Positions 1 through 8,342 of a stretch of DNA of 64,000 bases are shown here, in pieces. The notes beneath the pieces are model-generated. The model saw nothing but the letters and a program-made list of their open reading frames with translations. It was not told the DNA's origin and did not search any database. This stretch comes from an uncultured Commensalibacter sp. (GTDB lineage: Bacteria; Pseudomonadota; Alphaproteobacteria; Acetobacterales; Acetobacteraceae): the NCBI GenBank assembly GCA_946699565.1, contig CAMPDW010000011.1:1-64000 (forward strand). Reading direction: 5' to 3'. Each line of letters begins with the position of its first letter. Position 1 is the stretch's first letter. The position numbers and the translations under genes were made by a program.

Positions 1-96
1 TTTTAAATTTCTTACCCCTTTTAAAATTTAGAACACTTAATTAAGGTTATTTAGTAACATAATTTAAGTATAACCTATGAGATTGATTGTAAAATT

Positions 97-1611
97 TTAC
101 TGTTTAACTAGTTTCGCTAATATATTCTGTTGTTCGATGGTCATAGGAAGTTCTGTTTTGGTCATATCAACTCCTTGCCAACCTGCGCCAAGGGCTGTAA
201 ATAGGTTGATAGAATCCTGAAAACGCTCCAAAATAGCGACAGCTTCTTCATTAGCAGCATTGGTAGCTGTTCTTTGAGCGGTTAAAACGTTTAAATATCC
301 CGTTAGTCCAGCTTTATAGAGTTTTTGAGCACGTATAAGGGCGATTTGACTGCTTACTTTTGATTTATGTAATAAATCAACATGTTCAGAATCATCACCC
401 CAGGCCGCAATAACATCTTCAATTTCCTTTAAAGATGTTAGGATTGTTTGACGATATTGTAAACGTGCTTCTTCTGCTTGAGCCTGAGCTTGTTTCACTG
501 CGGCACTAAGACGTCCACCATGAAGACCAGGAATAGACATATTGATAAAACTGCTGGATATTAAACTGGCAATATTGGTCATTTGACTGGTAAAAGATGT
601 AGTTGGCATGGCACTCATATCAATGGTGAATTGTGGATAAAGTTCAGCGACTGCGATACCGATATTGGCTGTTGCTTCGGCATATTGTCTTTCTGCTAAT
701 CTAACGTCTGGGCGATTAGCTAAGGCAATTGAAGGAATGGAAGGTGGAAAAGGTGGTAAATCAGGTAAGGGTTGTTCAACTTTGAGAAGTTTTTCAGTGG
801 TACCTGGTGTTTGTCCAAGCAATACATCAATTGTATGGGTAATCTGTGTTATACTTGTTTTGAGGGGTTCCCTGTTTGCCCGCTGTGCTTCAAGTTCGGC
901 TTCAGCTTGTGCGGTGCTTAAGGTTGTTCCAGTCCCTTCAATATATTGTTTTTGGGTTAGATTATAAATATATTGGGCAATCGCTACATTTTCATCAGCA
1001 ATACGCAACCGTAATTGCATGGTGCGCAGAGTTATATAATTATTGGCGAGTTGTGAAAGCATGGTTAAAAGAACTGCCCTTCTATCTTCAATAGAGGCTT
1101 TGACGGCCTCTTCTTGAGATTGAACCATATGACGAATCAATCCAAAAGCATCCAATTGCCAGCTAAACGTGGCACCATAACGACGAACAACTGAATTATT
1201 GGCAACATTTTTAGAAATTGACACATTGCTGGATAACGTGTTGGAAGAAGTTTGGTAACCAAACCCGCCAGAACCATCTAATTGAGGATACCATTTTGAA
1301 GCTTGCTGATCACGTAAAGATTGAGCAGCCAAAATCCGTTGTCCTGCCATCTGAAGATCATAATTATTTTGAATGGCTTTTTCAACTAGCTGGTTTAAGA
1401 GAGAATCATGAAATTGTTCCCACCAACGACGCATTTCATTTGCAGCCTGAGCAATTTCACGAGCTGTAGCAGGTCTTTTCCAAACCTTTTCTGTCCATTG
1501 ATCTGGAATTTTCATATGTTCTCGATGAAAATTAGGTCCAACAGTACAGGCATTTAAACAAATAAAGGAAATTATAATGGTTTTTTTGCAGAAGAATTTG
1601 AAATAGTTCAT
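97..1611 (-). CDS. Outer-membrane factor lipoprotein of a tripartite efflux system (NodT/OprM family)
   Basis: A 504-residue protein that would form the outer-membrane exit duct of a drug or aromatic-acid efflux pump. The N-terminus is a lipoprotein signal: basic and hydrophobic residues end in a Leu-Asn-Ala-Cys lipobox with Cys22, followed by TVGPNF, the usual start of mature NodT-type proteins. Two long Ala/Gln-rich helical halves follow, the normal architecture, and the length is typical. It is the last gene of a leftward set: the HlyD-type adaptor ends 11 bases before its ATG and a DUF1656 gene precedes that. The substrate cannot be told from sequence. Family assignment is firm; the partnership with the neighbouring adaptor is inferred from spacing. 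Confidence 0.93.
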   Translation of the reverse strand: MNYFKFFCKKTIIISFICLNACTVGPNFHREHMKIPDQWTEKVWKRPATAREIAQAANEMRRWWEQFHDSLLNQLVEKAIQNNYDLQMAGQRILAAQSLRDQQASKWYPQLDGSGGFGYQTSSNTLSSNVSISKNVANNSVVRRYGATFSWQLDAFGLIRHMVQSQEEAVKASIEDRRAVLLTMLSQLANNYITLRTMQLRLRIADENVAIAQYIYNLTQKQYIEGTGTTLSTAQAEAELEAQRANREPLKTSITQITHTIDVLLGQTPGTTEKLLKVEQPLPDLPPFPPSIPSIALANRPDVRLAERQYAEATANIGIAVAELYPQFTIDMSAMPTTSFTSQMTNIASLISSSFINMSIPGLHGGRLSAAVKQAQAQAEEARLQYRQTILTSLKEIEDVIAAWGDDSEHVDLLHKSKVSSQIALIRAQKLYKAGLTGYLNVLTAQRTATNAANEEAVAILERFQDSINLFTALGAGWQGVDMTKTELPMTIEQQNILAKLVKQ

Positions 1612-1622
1612 GCTTCAGATAC

Positions 1623-2534
1623 TCATAGATGATCTTGTAACCAAGTAGCTAATTTTCCCCTTCGACCACTTGTTTGAGGGCCGACACTGATTGTTGCGGT
1701 CATTCCTGCTGAAAGATGAATAGTATCAGGAATATGATCAATATGAATTCTGACAGGAATACGTTGTGCCAAACGAACCCAGGTGAAGATAGGATTAACA
1801 TTTTGCAGCCCGAAATTATCCGCATTAGCATTGGAATCATTGATACCGCGGGCAATACTGACAACATGACCTGGCAAAATCTGTTTATATCCCATGAGTT
1901 TAATGCGAGCAACGTCCCCTATATGGATACCCCACATTTTCGTTTCTTCAAAATAGCCATAAACCCAAAAAGAGTCGGCATCAATAACGGATAAATAAGA
2001 GGTTCCTGTATTGACATAATCTCCTACACGTAAGTTTAGGTTAGTAATATAACCATTGACAGGTGAATAAAGTATAGAACGTTGTAAATTTAATTTAGCC
2101 TCTGTTAACATAGCTTTTGCATTATCTACACTTGCTTGGGCTGTTCTAACCTTTGTATTGAAATCTTCTTTTTCTTCTGTTGATACAATCCCCTCTAAGT
2201 CTTTACGGCGCATAGCATTACGGCGTTGTAAAGCAAGGTTAGCTTCTGCATTTTCCAAATTTGCTTGCGCTTGCTGGATAGCAATCTTAAAGCGTAAGGG
2301 GTCAATAACGAAAAGAGGATCGCCTTTACGTACATATTGGTTATCTCTAACGGGAACTTGTACAACAGTTCCTGCGATTTCGGGGGCGATTTTAACAACA
2401 TATACTCTGACGCGACCATCACGTGTCCATGGTGCTATCATATATGTATCCCATAGGGTAATTCCTAGGATAATTGCAAGGGCTACGATAACTAAGGTTG
2501 AGATAATGCGTATGATATTATTAATAGGTACCAT
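1623..2534 (-). CDS. HlyD-family periplasmic adaptor (EmrA/AaeA-like membrane fusion protein)
   Basis: A 303-residue membrane fusion protein linking an inner-membrane pump to the outer-membrane duct. One N-terminal transmembrane helix (about residues 8-28) is followed by a biotinyl-lipoyl-like half (APEIAGTVVQVPVRDNQYV), a coiled-coil hairpin rich in Ala/Asn/Glu (about 75-150), the second lipoyl half (SPVNGYITNLNLRVGDYV) and a beta-barrel. This layout and the length match AaeA/EmrA adaptors that work with FUSC-type (AaeB) pumps. It lies 30 bases after the DUF1656 gene and 11 bases before the outer-membrane factor, so the three are very probably one transcript. No FUSC gene is visible next to it. 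Confidence 0.92.
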   Translation of the reverse strand: MVPINNIIRIISTLVIVALAIILGITLWDTYMIAPWTRDGRVRVYVVKIAPEIAGTVVQVPVRDNQYVRKGDPLFVIDPLRFKIAIQQAQANLENAEANLALQRRNAMRRKDLEGIVSTEEKEDFNTKVRTAQASVDNAKAMLTEAKLNLQRSILYSPVNGYITNLNLRVGDYVNTGTSYLSVIDADSFWVYGYFEETKMWGIHIGDVARIKLMGYKQILPGHVVSIARGINDSNANADNFGLQNVNPIFTWVRLAQRIPVRIHIDHIPDTIHLSAGMTATISVGPQTSGRRGKLATWLQDHL

Positions 2535-2564
2535 GGTATATAGATCAATTTTGAAGGTCAGACG

Positions 2565-2759
2565 TTAGACATATAAGATAAGTAGGCATAAAATACTGAA
2601 ATATAGAGCTACTTCAAATAAAGCAAGATGCCAAAATAATTTTATTAATCCAGTTTTCCATAAGAACGAACGAATAATAACAGTTAATGCGAATGCAAAT
2701 AAAGCATAAACTACAAATGGAGCGATATATACGCCAAAAAAATCAAATTCTGCAATCAT
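2565..2759 (-). CDS. DUF1656 (AaeX-like) small membrane protein
   Basis: A 64-residue protein with two hydrophobic segments (about residues 8-28 and 42-62) and the start IAEFDFFGVYIAPF that is typical of DUF1656 proteins. The family is small inner-membrane proteins coded between a FUSC/AaeB pump and an AaeA-type adaptor in p-hydroxybenzoic acid efflux operons. Here it is the first gene of the leftward set and the pump gene that normally comes first is absent: the upstream 666 bases have no reading frame of note. Its exact role in the family is not known. Confidence 0.85.
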   Translation of the reverse strand: MIAEFDFFGVYIAPFVVYALFAFALTVIIRSFLWKTGLIKLFWHLALFEVALYFSILCLLILYV

Positions 2760-3425
2760 TATTTTGTACTCTAGGTTTATTTAACATTTATTACTATTTT
2801 TTATGGGAATAATTAGAAAAATCCATAAAAATAAAGAAGAGTAATATAAATTTGTTTTTATTAAGTTAAAATTTTTCTTTAAAGCAAAAAACATGAATTA
2901 GTCAATTTGATTTTAAAAATTAACTTTAATATTGTTTATTTAAGATTTTTTTTGTTTATAATTAAAGTTTAATAATAACGATATTGAACAGTATTATTTT
3001 ATAGCAGATTGAAATTGATTTAATATTTATTAAAATTCTTTCTGTGAATAATGCTTAAATTATTTTTTAGTCAAGATTTTTTCATTAATATATGTCTATT
3101 ATTGTATTTTACAATTATTTTGTTCTTAATTTTATTAAGACAATTTTGAAAGGAAAATATTTATTAGCAACAATTAAAAGTAAGTAAATTATAAAAATGA
3201 TCATTAAAAGTGCATATAAATTATTTTATAATGCTTAAATGACGAAAAAAGTAACTATAAATTATTAAATTTATTATCTGATGTTGGTAGATTTTTGTTT
3301 ATTTATAATTATGTTTTATTACAACATTAATGATGAAATAATGTTTTAGTTCTTTTTTTATTATGATTGTTTTTAAAATAGATTAAACTAAAATTAATTT
3401 TCAAAATAAGTTAAGGAAATAGACG
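2760..3425. other. Gene-free, extremely A+T-rich stretch
   Basis: This stretch separates the divergent efflux and YqjD-like genes. It is nearly all A and T with runs of T/A and has no reading frame of useful length on either strand, so no FUSC pump remnant can be recognised. A 13-base direct repeat (ATAATGCTTAAAT at 3048-3060 and 3228-3240) is the only repeated word I noticed; in DNA of this composition it may be chance. It should hold the promoters of both flanking genes, but no convincing -35/-10 pair stands out. Confidence 0.6.
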
Positions 3426-3683
3426 ATGTTTTTTTGTAAGAAAAAAAAGAAAGATTTACAAAAAATTAAAAATATAGTTCAAGATAATATTACCAACTCA
3501 AAAGAGCAGTTAAATCCAGCTTTATCTGAATTAACGCAACAAGCAGATAAAATTAAAAATGAAGCTAAAGATGTTGCGGAAGAAAAAATTCAACAAATTT
3601 CCAAACAGGTTAAATCCAAACCGATTAAGGCAGTATTGATATTTACGATTATTGGTTTTGTTTTGGGTCGTATTACGCGTTAA
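3426..3683 (+). CDS. YqjD/ElaB-like (DUF883-type) small C-tail-anchored protein
   Basis: An 85-residue protein with a lysine-rich amphipathic body (residues 1-65, predicted coiled coil with many Lys, Glu and Gln) and one hydrophobic segment at the end (about 68-82) that closes with GRITR. This is the layout of YqjD/ElaB proteins, inner-membrane tail-anchored proteins linked in E. coli to stationary phase and ribosome tethering. An AAGGA ribosome site stands before the ATG. The next gene, 31 bases on, codes a YqjE-like protein, the same pairing as yqjD-yqjE in enterobacteria. Similarity is judged by layout, not by search, so the family name is tentative. Confidence 0.65.
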   Translation: MFFCKKKKKDLQKIKNIVQDNITNSKEQLNPALSELTQQADKIKNEAKDVAEEKIQQISKQVKSKPIKAVLIFTIIGFVLGRITR

Positions 3684-3714
3684 TTTTGTCGTTGTAGAAG
3701 TGGTCTATATATAG

Positions 3715-4143
3715 ATGAAAATTGTTGAATTTGGAAAAGCAGCAGCTGATGCTGAGCTTTTACTTTTGAAAAAAAAGTCAATTAGACTAAGCAAACAAAT
3801 CGTTCTATGTTGCATTGGGGCTGTATTTAGCTTGTTTATTTTAATTTCGTTACACGCCGTTTTGGCAGCTTTATGCTGTTGGTTATTTCATGTGGGTTTT
3901 TTAGGTTCGTCTTTAATTGTTTTGATTTTTGATATTTTGTGTGCAATTCTTTTCTTTTATTTGGTTTTCCAATCAAAAATGAGTGAGGAAGAGATTGAAG
4001 CTAAAGTGATTCGCAATCATAATTTAAAACAATTACGTGATTCAATTGCACTTACAACTTTAATTACTGCCCTGACGGGACCTATAGGTGGATATATTCG
4101 AAGTTTTTTATGGCAATTTATTAAAAAGAAATTTCATAAATAA
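3715..4143 (+). CDS. YqjE-like phage-holin-superfamily membrane protein
   Basis: A 142-residue membrane protein with two adjacent hydrophobic segments (about residues 28-55 and 60-85) and charged ends. Two such helices flanked by a cytoplasmic N-terminal helix and a C-terminal tail are typical of the YqjE/phage-holin superfamily III proteins found beside YqjD genes. It follows the YqjD-like gene at 31 bases in the same direction, so co-expression is likely. A possible hairpin terminator lies just after its stop. Function in the family is unknown; nothing in the surroundings points to a phage. Confidence 0.65.
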   Translation: MKIVEFGKAAADAELLLLKKKSIRLSKQIVLCCIGAVFSLFILISLHAVLAALCCWLFHVGFLGSSLIVLIFDILCAILFFYLVFQSKMSEEEIEAKVIRNHNLKQLRDSIALTTLITALTGPIGGYIRSFLWQFIKKKFHK

Positions 4144-4162
4144 GCTTACAAGTTTTTTATTT

Positions 4163-4206
4163 ATAATGTTGAGGTTTCTAAAATCAGAATACTTCAGCAT
4201 TATTTA
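4163..4206 (+). terminator. Candidate hairpin terminator after the YqjE-like gene
   Basis: ATAATGTTGAGGT (from about 4163) pairs with ACTTCAGCATTAT (to about 4203) through twelve or more base pairs including two G-U pairs; an inner TTCT/AGAA pairing extends the stem with a one-base bulge. Only a loose T-rich tail follows. It sits between the YqjE-like gene and the CtrA-like regulator, so it may separate the two units. Confidence 0.4.
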
Positions 4207-4339
4207 TAATTTTATCAGAAAAAAAGGTTAATTGTTTAAAATTATTAACTTTAATACTAAAGTTTTTGTTGATTTTTTTTATAAACTTATGCACTTTATA
4301 GTAGTAATTTGAAGTAACAATTTAACCTGGAGTAGAAGT

Positions 4340-5041
4340 ATGCACGTTCTTCTAATGGGAGACATCTTTTTTACAGAGCATGAATTCTACCAAAAACTTA
4401 AAGTAACAGATTATTCAATTGATAGAGTCTCCTTTGATATTCAAGTCTTATCAACAGCTCATTTATACGAATATGATCTTATTATAGTTGAAGGAAATAA
4501 TTTGGACAAATTACTCTTTTCAACAATTAAAGAGTTAAGAGCCTTAAACGAAAAAATTTCCATTATCATTGTTTCTAGGCATGATAATATTGATGGAAAA
4601 GTAAAAGCTTTTCAAGCTGGTATTGATGATTATGTCATAATCCCTTTTAATGATGATGAATTGATTGCAAGATGTGGTGCAGTTTTACGTCGGGTTCAAA
4701 AGGTTTTTTCCAAGAAAATTATTTATATTGATAAATTAAGTCTTAATCTTGAAACACATGAAGTTTTTGTTGATGAGAACTTGGTTCATTTAACAGGAAA
4801 AGAATATTTAATTTTAGAGCTGCTTATCTTACAAAGAGGAACATTGATTACAAAAACGACTTTGTTAAATCATTTATATAAATGTAATGTTGAGCCTGAT
4901 ATTAAAATCATAGATGTTTTTGTTTGTAAATTACGAAGAAAATTACAACAAGCTGGAGCAGATGATTTTATTTCGACAATATGGGGACAGGGTTATATAT
5001 TCCGTAAGTCTAACTATAATGAGGAATATAACAATAAGTAA
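4340..5041 (+). CDS. CtrA-like response regulator with a non-canonical receiver (Glu at the phospho-acceptor position)
   Basis: A 233-residue OmpR/PhoB-class regulator: receiver (about 1-115) and winged-helix DNA-binding domain (about 125-228). The DNA-binding half closely follows Caulobacter CtrA (VHLTGKEYLILELL, then EPDIKIIDVFVCKLRRKL). The receiver aligns with CtrA without gaps over its first 100 residues. Asp8 and Ser79 are kept, but the phospho-acceptor Asp51 is Glu (codon GAA, 4490-4492), the conserved Lys101 is Ile (codon ATC, 4640-4642), and acidic-pocket residues 7 and 9 are Gly and Ile. D51E is the classical phosphomimetic exchange in CtrA, so this may be a phosphorylation-independent form; that is inference. 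In alphaproteobacteria CtrA governs cell cycle or motility genes. It stands alone with 196 bases before it. A second, ordinary ctrA could exist elsewhere. Confidence 0.88.
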   Translation: MHVLLMGDIFFTEHEFYQKLKVTDYSIDRVSFDIQVLSTAHLYEYDLIIVEGNNLDKLLFSTIKELRALNEKISIIIVSRHDNIDGKVKAFQAGIDDYVIIPFNDDELIARCGAVLRRVQKVFSKKIIYIDKLSLNLETHEVFVDENLVHLTGKEYLILELLILQRGTLITKTTLLNHLYKCNVEPDIKIIDVFVCKLRRKLQQAGADDFISTIWGQGYIFRKSNYNEEYNNK

Positions 5042-5052
5042 TTTATTTATTT

Positions 5053-5835
5053 TTATTCTTCAAATTGTTCTGAAATAATTCTTTCGGATAAACTTTGGTT
5101 TGGATTAAAAAGTAAACACGATTTAATTGATTTATTTTCTTTAACAATAATATCAATTACATCTCGAATTTCTGTAAAATCTGCGACTGCTGCAACAGGG
5201 CGTTTATTATCCTCAAGAGTAACAAATTGGAAAACTGTCGATGATGGAAGCAAAGCCCCTCTCCATCGCCGTGGTCGAAAAGGACATATTGGTGTTATGG
5301 GTAAAAGTTCTGAATTGAGGGGTACAATTGGTCCATGTGCAGATAAATTATAGGCTGTTGAACCAGCAGGTGTTGCTAGAATAATCCCATCGCAAATAAG
5401 TTCAGGTAATCTTATTTTATGGTTAATAAGAATTTTTATTTTGGCAGCCTGTCTCGTTTGTCGATATAAAAATATATCATTGAAAGCTAATGCAGTATGA
5501 ATTTTCCCGTCAATTGTTTTTGCTATCATTGATAATGGATGCAAGCAAGTAGGTTGTGTTTTTTGAATAAGATTCGAAAGGTTTCCTTTTATTTTCGGAT
5601 TTGTTAAAAATCCAACGGAACCGAAATTAATGGAATATATAGGGATATGGTAATTAATATAGATATGCAATGTTTCTAGTACAAATCCATCACCACCAAT
5701 ACAAATAATTACTTCAGCTTCATCAATGGATGCGTTGCCATATTTATTAATTAATTTATTTTTATATTGTATGGCTTCCGGCTTATCCATTGATAAAAAA
5801 TGAAATTTCGTTGGTGAATTATCAAAAAATCTCAT
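5053..5835 (-). CDS. nadK: NAD kinase
   Basis: A 260-residue ATP-NAD kinase making NADP from NAD. The diagnostic GGDGFVLETLH motif is near residue 47-57, followed by YSINFGSVGFLTN and DGIILATPAGSTAYNLSAHGP, the NAD-binding and catalytic segment. Length matches the short alphaproteobacterial form (about 255 residues). It converges on the CtrA-like regulator with 11 bases between the stops. No operon partner: upstream lies a long A+T-rich gap. Confidence 0.94.
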   Translation of the reverse strand: MRFFDNSPTKFHFLSMDKPEAIQYKNKLINKYGNASIDEAEVIICIGGDGFVLETLHIYINYHIPIYSINFGSVGFLTNPKIKGNLSNLIQKTQPTCLHPLSMIAKTIDGKIHTALAFNDIFLYRQTRQAAKIKILINHKIRLPELICDGIILATPAGSTAYNLSAHGPIVPLNSELLPITPICPFRPRRWRGALLPSSTVFQFVTLEDNKRPVAAVADFTEIRDVIDIIVKENKSIKSCLLFNPNQSLSERIISEQFEE

Positions 5836-6320
5836 ATATATCTCAATATTAGAATGAAATTGGTGTTTGTATTAGGACTATTATGTCTAATTAATCTTGA
5901 TTAATTTGACAGCATCTATTTATTAGACAATCAAAAATATTAAATCAAATATATTTTATCATAAATTTAAATATAAGAAAATTGATGATTTTTCTTATTA
6001 ATTTATTAAGAAAATAATTATCAAAATAAGATTAACATAATAGGATCCAAAATTTATTTGCTAATTTTTGGTAAACAATTTAATAATTTATTAATATTTA
6101 TAAATGGGATGAAAATCATGTAATATATAACTGTCACCAGAATTTAAAATTATATGTCATATAGTTAAGTAAAAAGATACGTTTAAAAATTCAAAATAAT
6201 TTAATGTTATCGTATTTATTAAATAGTAATATATATGATGTTTTTTAAAGATTCATTTAATATAAATATTTATTACGAATATAATTTTAAAAGATTTTAT
6301 AATGAGAGTTGATTATTTTG
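5836..6320. other. Gene-free A+T-rich divergent intergenic region
   Basis: About 480 bases between the leftward nadK and the rightward XRE regulator. No reading frame of use, no tRNA-like or GC-rich RNA-like segment and no clear repeat. It presumably carries the two divergent promoters, but the composition is too A+T rich to pick promoter boxes with confidence. Confidence 0.55.
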
Positions 6321-6824
6321 ATGAAGGCAAATGAATTGCTATCAAATTCTTTTTCGGATGAAAATAATATTCATCCTAATCCTATAGATAAACGTGTAGG
6401 AAGTCGTATTCGATTAAGGCGCAAGTTATTGGGATATTCACAAGAAAAACTTGCGCTTGCTTTGGGATTATCATTTCAACAAATACAAAAATATGAAAAA
6501 GGATTGAATAGGGTTGGTGCATCAAGGTTATATTATATTGCACAGGTTTTACAAGTGCCAATTAATTTCTTCTTTGATGAAATTTTAAATGAAGCAATCA
6601 ATAATAAAAAATTAGTTTCTTCATCTTTATCAGATCCTATAAGCATTCAGGACATTTCAGTTGACGAAGCTGGTAAAACGCATACAAACGAAGAATTAGA
6701 AGTTTTAAACTCAAATATAGTTAATAACAAGGAAACGATTGCATTATTGAAGGCTTATTATAAAATTAAGGATAAAGAGATTAGACAGAAATTACTTCAT
6801 TTGATTAAAGTTATGGCAGTGTAA
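6321..6824 (+). CDS. XRE-family helix-turn-helix transcriptional regulator
   Basis: A DNA-binding protein of about 167 residues. The Cro/C1-type helix-turn-helix covers about residues 23-77 (GSRIRLRRKLLGYSQEKLALALG, then FQQIQKYEKGLNRVGASRLYYIAQVL), followed by VPINFFFDE, a combination common in alphaproteobacterial regulators of this class. A variable acidic linker and a C-terminal helix (LKAYYKIKDKEIRQKLLHLIKVM) that may serve dimerisation complete it. An upstream TTG at 6309 in the same frame would add four residues, but ATG 6321 with GAGAG upstream is preferred. It ends near the converging phosphatase gene. Targets are unknown. Confidence 0.85.
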   Translation: MKANELLSNSFSDENNIHPNPIDKRVGSRIRLRRKLLGYSQEKLALALGLSFQQIQKYEKGLNRVGASRLYYIAQVLQVPINFFFDEILNEAINNKKLVSSSLSDPISIQDISVDEAGKTHTNEELEVLNSNIVNNKETIALLKAYYKIKDKEIRQKLLHLIKVMAV

Positions 6825-6834
6825 TATCCTGCCA
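6814..6834. terminator. Short G+C-rich hairpin between convergent genes
   Basis: TGGCAG (6814-6819) and CTGCCA (6829-6834) form a perfect six-base stem with a nine-base loop that contains the XRE gene's TAA. In this A+T-rich sequence the G+C-rich stem stands out, and A/T runs follow on both sides, so it could end transcription from both the XRE gene and the phosphatase gene at 6844. Confidence 0.4.
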
Positions 6835-6843
6835 AAATTTAAT

Positions 6844-7521
6844 TTATTCACGTTGTAAAATTTTATCCGTTATAAAAGATGAGATTTTTTTTGATTTAAA
6901 AGACATTTTTAGTTGCTTCTCATCATATTTTGATTGAAGCCAGTCCAAGAATTCCTTTTTTCCATTGGTTTGTTGAATATATTGTTGGAAAAAAGCGTCC
7001 AGAATACCCGTTTTAGAATATTTAAAATGACCATATTCCCAAGAAAGTTGCTTCATTGCTTCCTGGATAGAATAATTTTCTAATAAAAGAATAAGGGTCG
7101 CAACAAGACCTGCTCGGTCTGCTCCAGATTTACAATGAATTAACAGCGGGAATTCTAATGTGTTGTAAATTTTCGCTAAATTAAGGATTCGATCAATATG
7201 AGGTGCCCCTCTGCTTTCAAAAGGTAAATCCAATAATTTTAAATTTAATTTTTGACAAGTATAACGTGATAATGCGTCTGAACCACAATTTCGTTTGCCA
7301 CGTAGATTGATAATCGTTTTAAGATTATATTTTTTTGTTAATTTTATTAATCTAGATGGAGTAGGGTGGTTGCAACGATATACTTTCCTAGGGATAACGG
7401 TATGAAAATTTGACCAAAATAAACGAAAAATCGCATGGTCAACAAATAAACTGTTGATCCATGCGATGGAATAAGCTTTTTGATTGGGAAATGATGAGTC
7501 AAAAATATATTTTTTATTCAT
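6844..7521 (-). CDS. Protein-tyrosine / dual-specificity phosphatase family protein
   Basis: A 225-residue cytoplasmic protein with the CX5R phosphatase signature HCKSGADRAG: nucleophile Cys130 and phosphate-binding Arg136. The preceding part carries the family's typical RSGQP-like start (VYRCNHPTPSRLIKLTKKY) and a TIINLRG strand. Bacterial relatives are tyrosine phosphatases or DSP-like enzymes; the substrate is unknown. It begins 19 bases after the sdhB stop in the same direction, so it probably shares the sdh transcript, though no functional link is known. The hairpin at 6814-6834 lies just past its end. Confidence 0.85.
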   Translation of the reverse strand: MNKKYIFDSSFPNQKAYSIAWINSLFVDHAIFRLFWSNFHTVIPRKVYRCNHPTPSRLIKLTKKYNLKTIINLRGKRNCGSDALSRYTCQKLNLKLLDLPFESRGAPHIDRILNLAKIYNTLEFPLLIHCKSGADRAGLVATLILLLENYSIQEAMKQLSWEYGHFKYSKTGILDAFFQQYIQQTNGKKEFLDWLQSKYDEKQLKMSFKSKKISSFITDKILQRE

Positions 7522-7540
7522 GACTCTTCTTTTAGCCTAT

Positions 7541-8323
7541 TTAAAACTTACGTTCAATTTGTAATCTTTTTAACTCAGCAATAGCATGTGCTGGATTAAG
7601 TCCTTTTGGACAAGCTTGAGTACAATTCATGATAGTGCGACAGGCATATAAACGCATAGAATCTTCCAATGCGTTCAAACGTTCTCCTTTATATTCATCA
7701 CGACTATCTGCAACCCATCGCATGGCCGCCAATAAAATGGAAGGACCTAAATAATGATCTCCATTCCACCAGTAGGAAGGGCATGACGTTGAACAACAGA
7801 AACACAGAATACATTCATATAAACCGTCAAGTTTTTTACGTTCTTCAATGGATTGTAAACGTTCCTTATCTGGTGGAGGAGGTGTATCTGCTTTTAACCA
7901 TGGATCAATTTCTCTTAATTGTGCATAAGGACCATTAAGATCAGGGATCAAATCCTTAATAACTGGCATATGAGGTAAAGGATAAATAGAAATATCCCCA
8001 TCATATTCATTAATATGTTTTGAGCATGCTAGCGTATTTAATCCGTTGATATTCATGGCACATGATCCACAAACTCCTTCACGGCATGAGCGGCGAAAAG
8101 AAAGCGTTGGGTCAATATCATTTTTGATATAAATCAAAGCGTCAAGTACCATTGGTCCGATTTTGTCAAGATCCACTTCATATGTATCGATGACTGGATT
8201 TTTATTATCATCAGGATTCCAACGATAGATTTTGAATTTTTTAACATTTTTTGCTTGTGAAGAGGAATAAAATATTTTTCCAATTCCAATTTTACTGTTT
8301 TTGGGTAGTCTTAATTCAACCAT
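7541..8323 (-). CDS. sdhB: Succinate dehydrogenase iron-sulfur subunit
   Basis: The 260-residue electron-transfer subunit of complex II, carrying electrons from the SdhA flavin to ubiquinone at the inner membrane. Three cysteine clusters are visible in order: [11 protein letters not shown] with a later Cys (2Fe-2S), [17 protein letters not shown] (4Fe-4S) and [11 protein letters not shown] (3Fe-4S/4Fe-4S). Length equals the family norm. It is the last enzyme gene of sdhC-D-A-B, 19 bases after sdhA. Confidence 0.97.
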   Translation of the reverse strand: MVELRLPKNSKIGIGKIFYSSSQAKNVKKFKIYRWNPDDNKNPVIDTYEVDLDKIGPMVLDALIYIKNDIDPTLSFRRSCREGVCGSCAMNINGLNTLACSKHINEYDGDISIYPLPHMPVIKDLIPDLNGPYAQLREIDPWLKADTPPPPDKERLQSIEERKKLDGLYECILCFCCSTSCPSYWWNGDHYLGPSILLAAMRWVADSRDEYKGERLNALEDSMRLYACRTIMNCTQACPKGLNPAHAIAELKRLQIERKF

Positions 8324-8342
8324 TAGTCATTACCTTCTCTGA

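Noticed and set aside
3048..3240. A 13-base direct repeat (ATAATGCTTAAAT) 180 bases apart in the A+T-rich gap
   Set aside because: Only two copies and a near-pure A+T background; could be chance and no regulator is implied.
3715..4143. A prophage holin
   Set aside because: The family is called holin-like, but there are no lysis, capsid or integrase genes nearby, and the YqjD-like neighbour supports a housekeeping YqjE role.
4200..4339. TTAA words before the CtrA-like gene that could be CtrA boxes
   Set aside because: No pair has the N7 spacing of TTAA-N7-TTAA, and TTAA is expected frequently at this composition.
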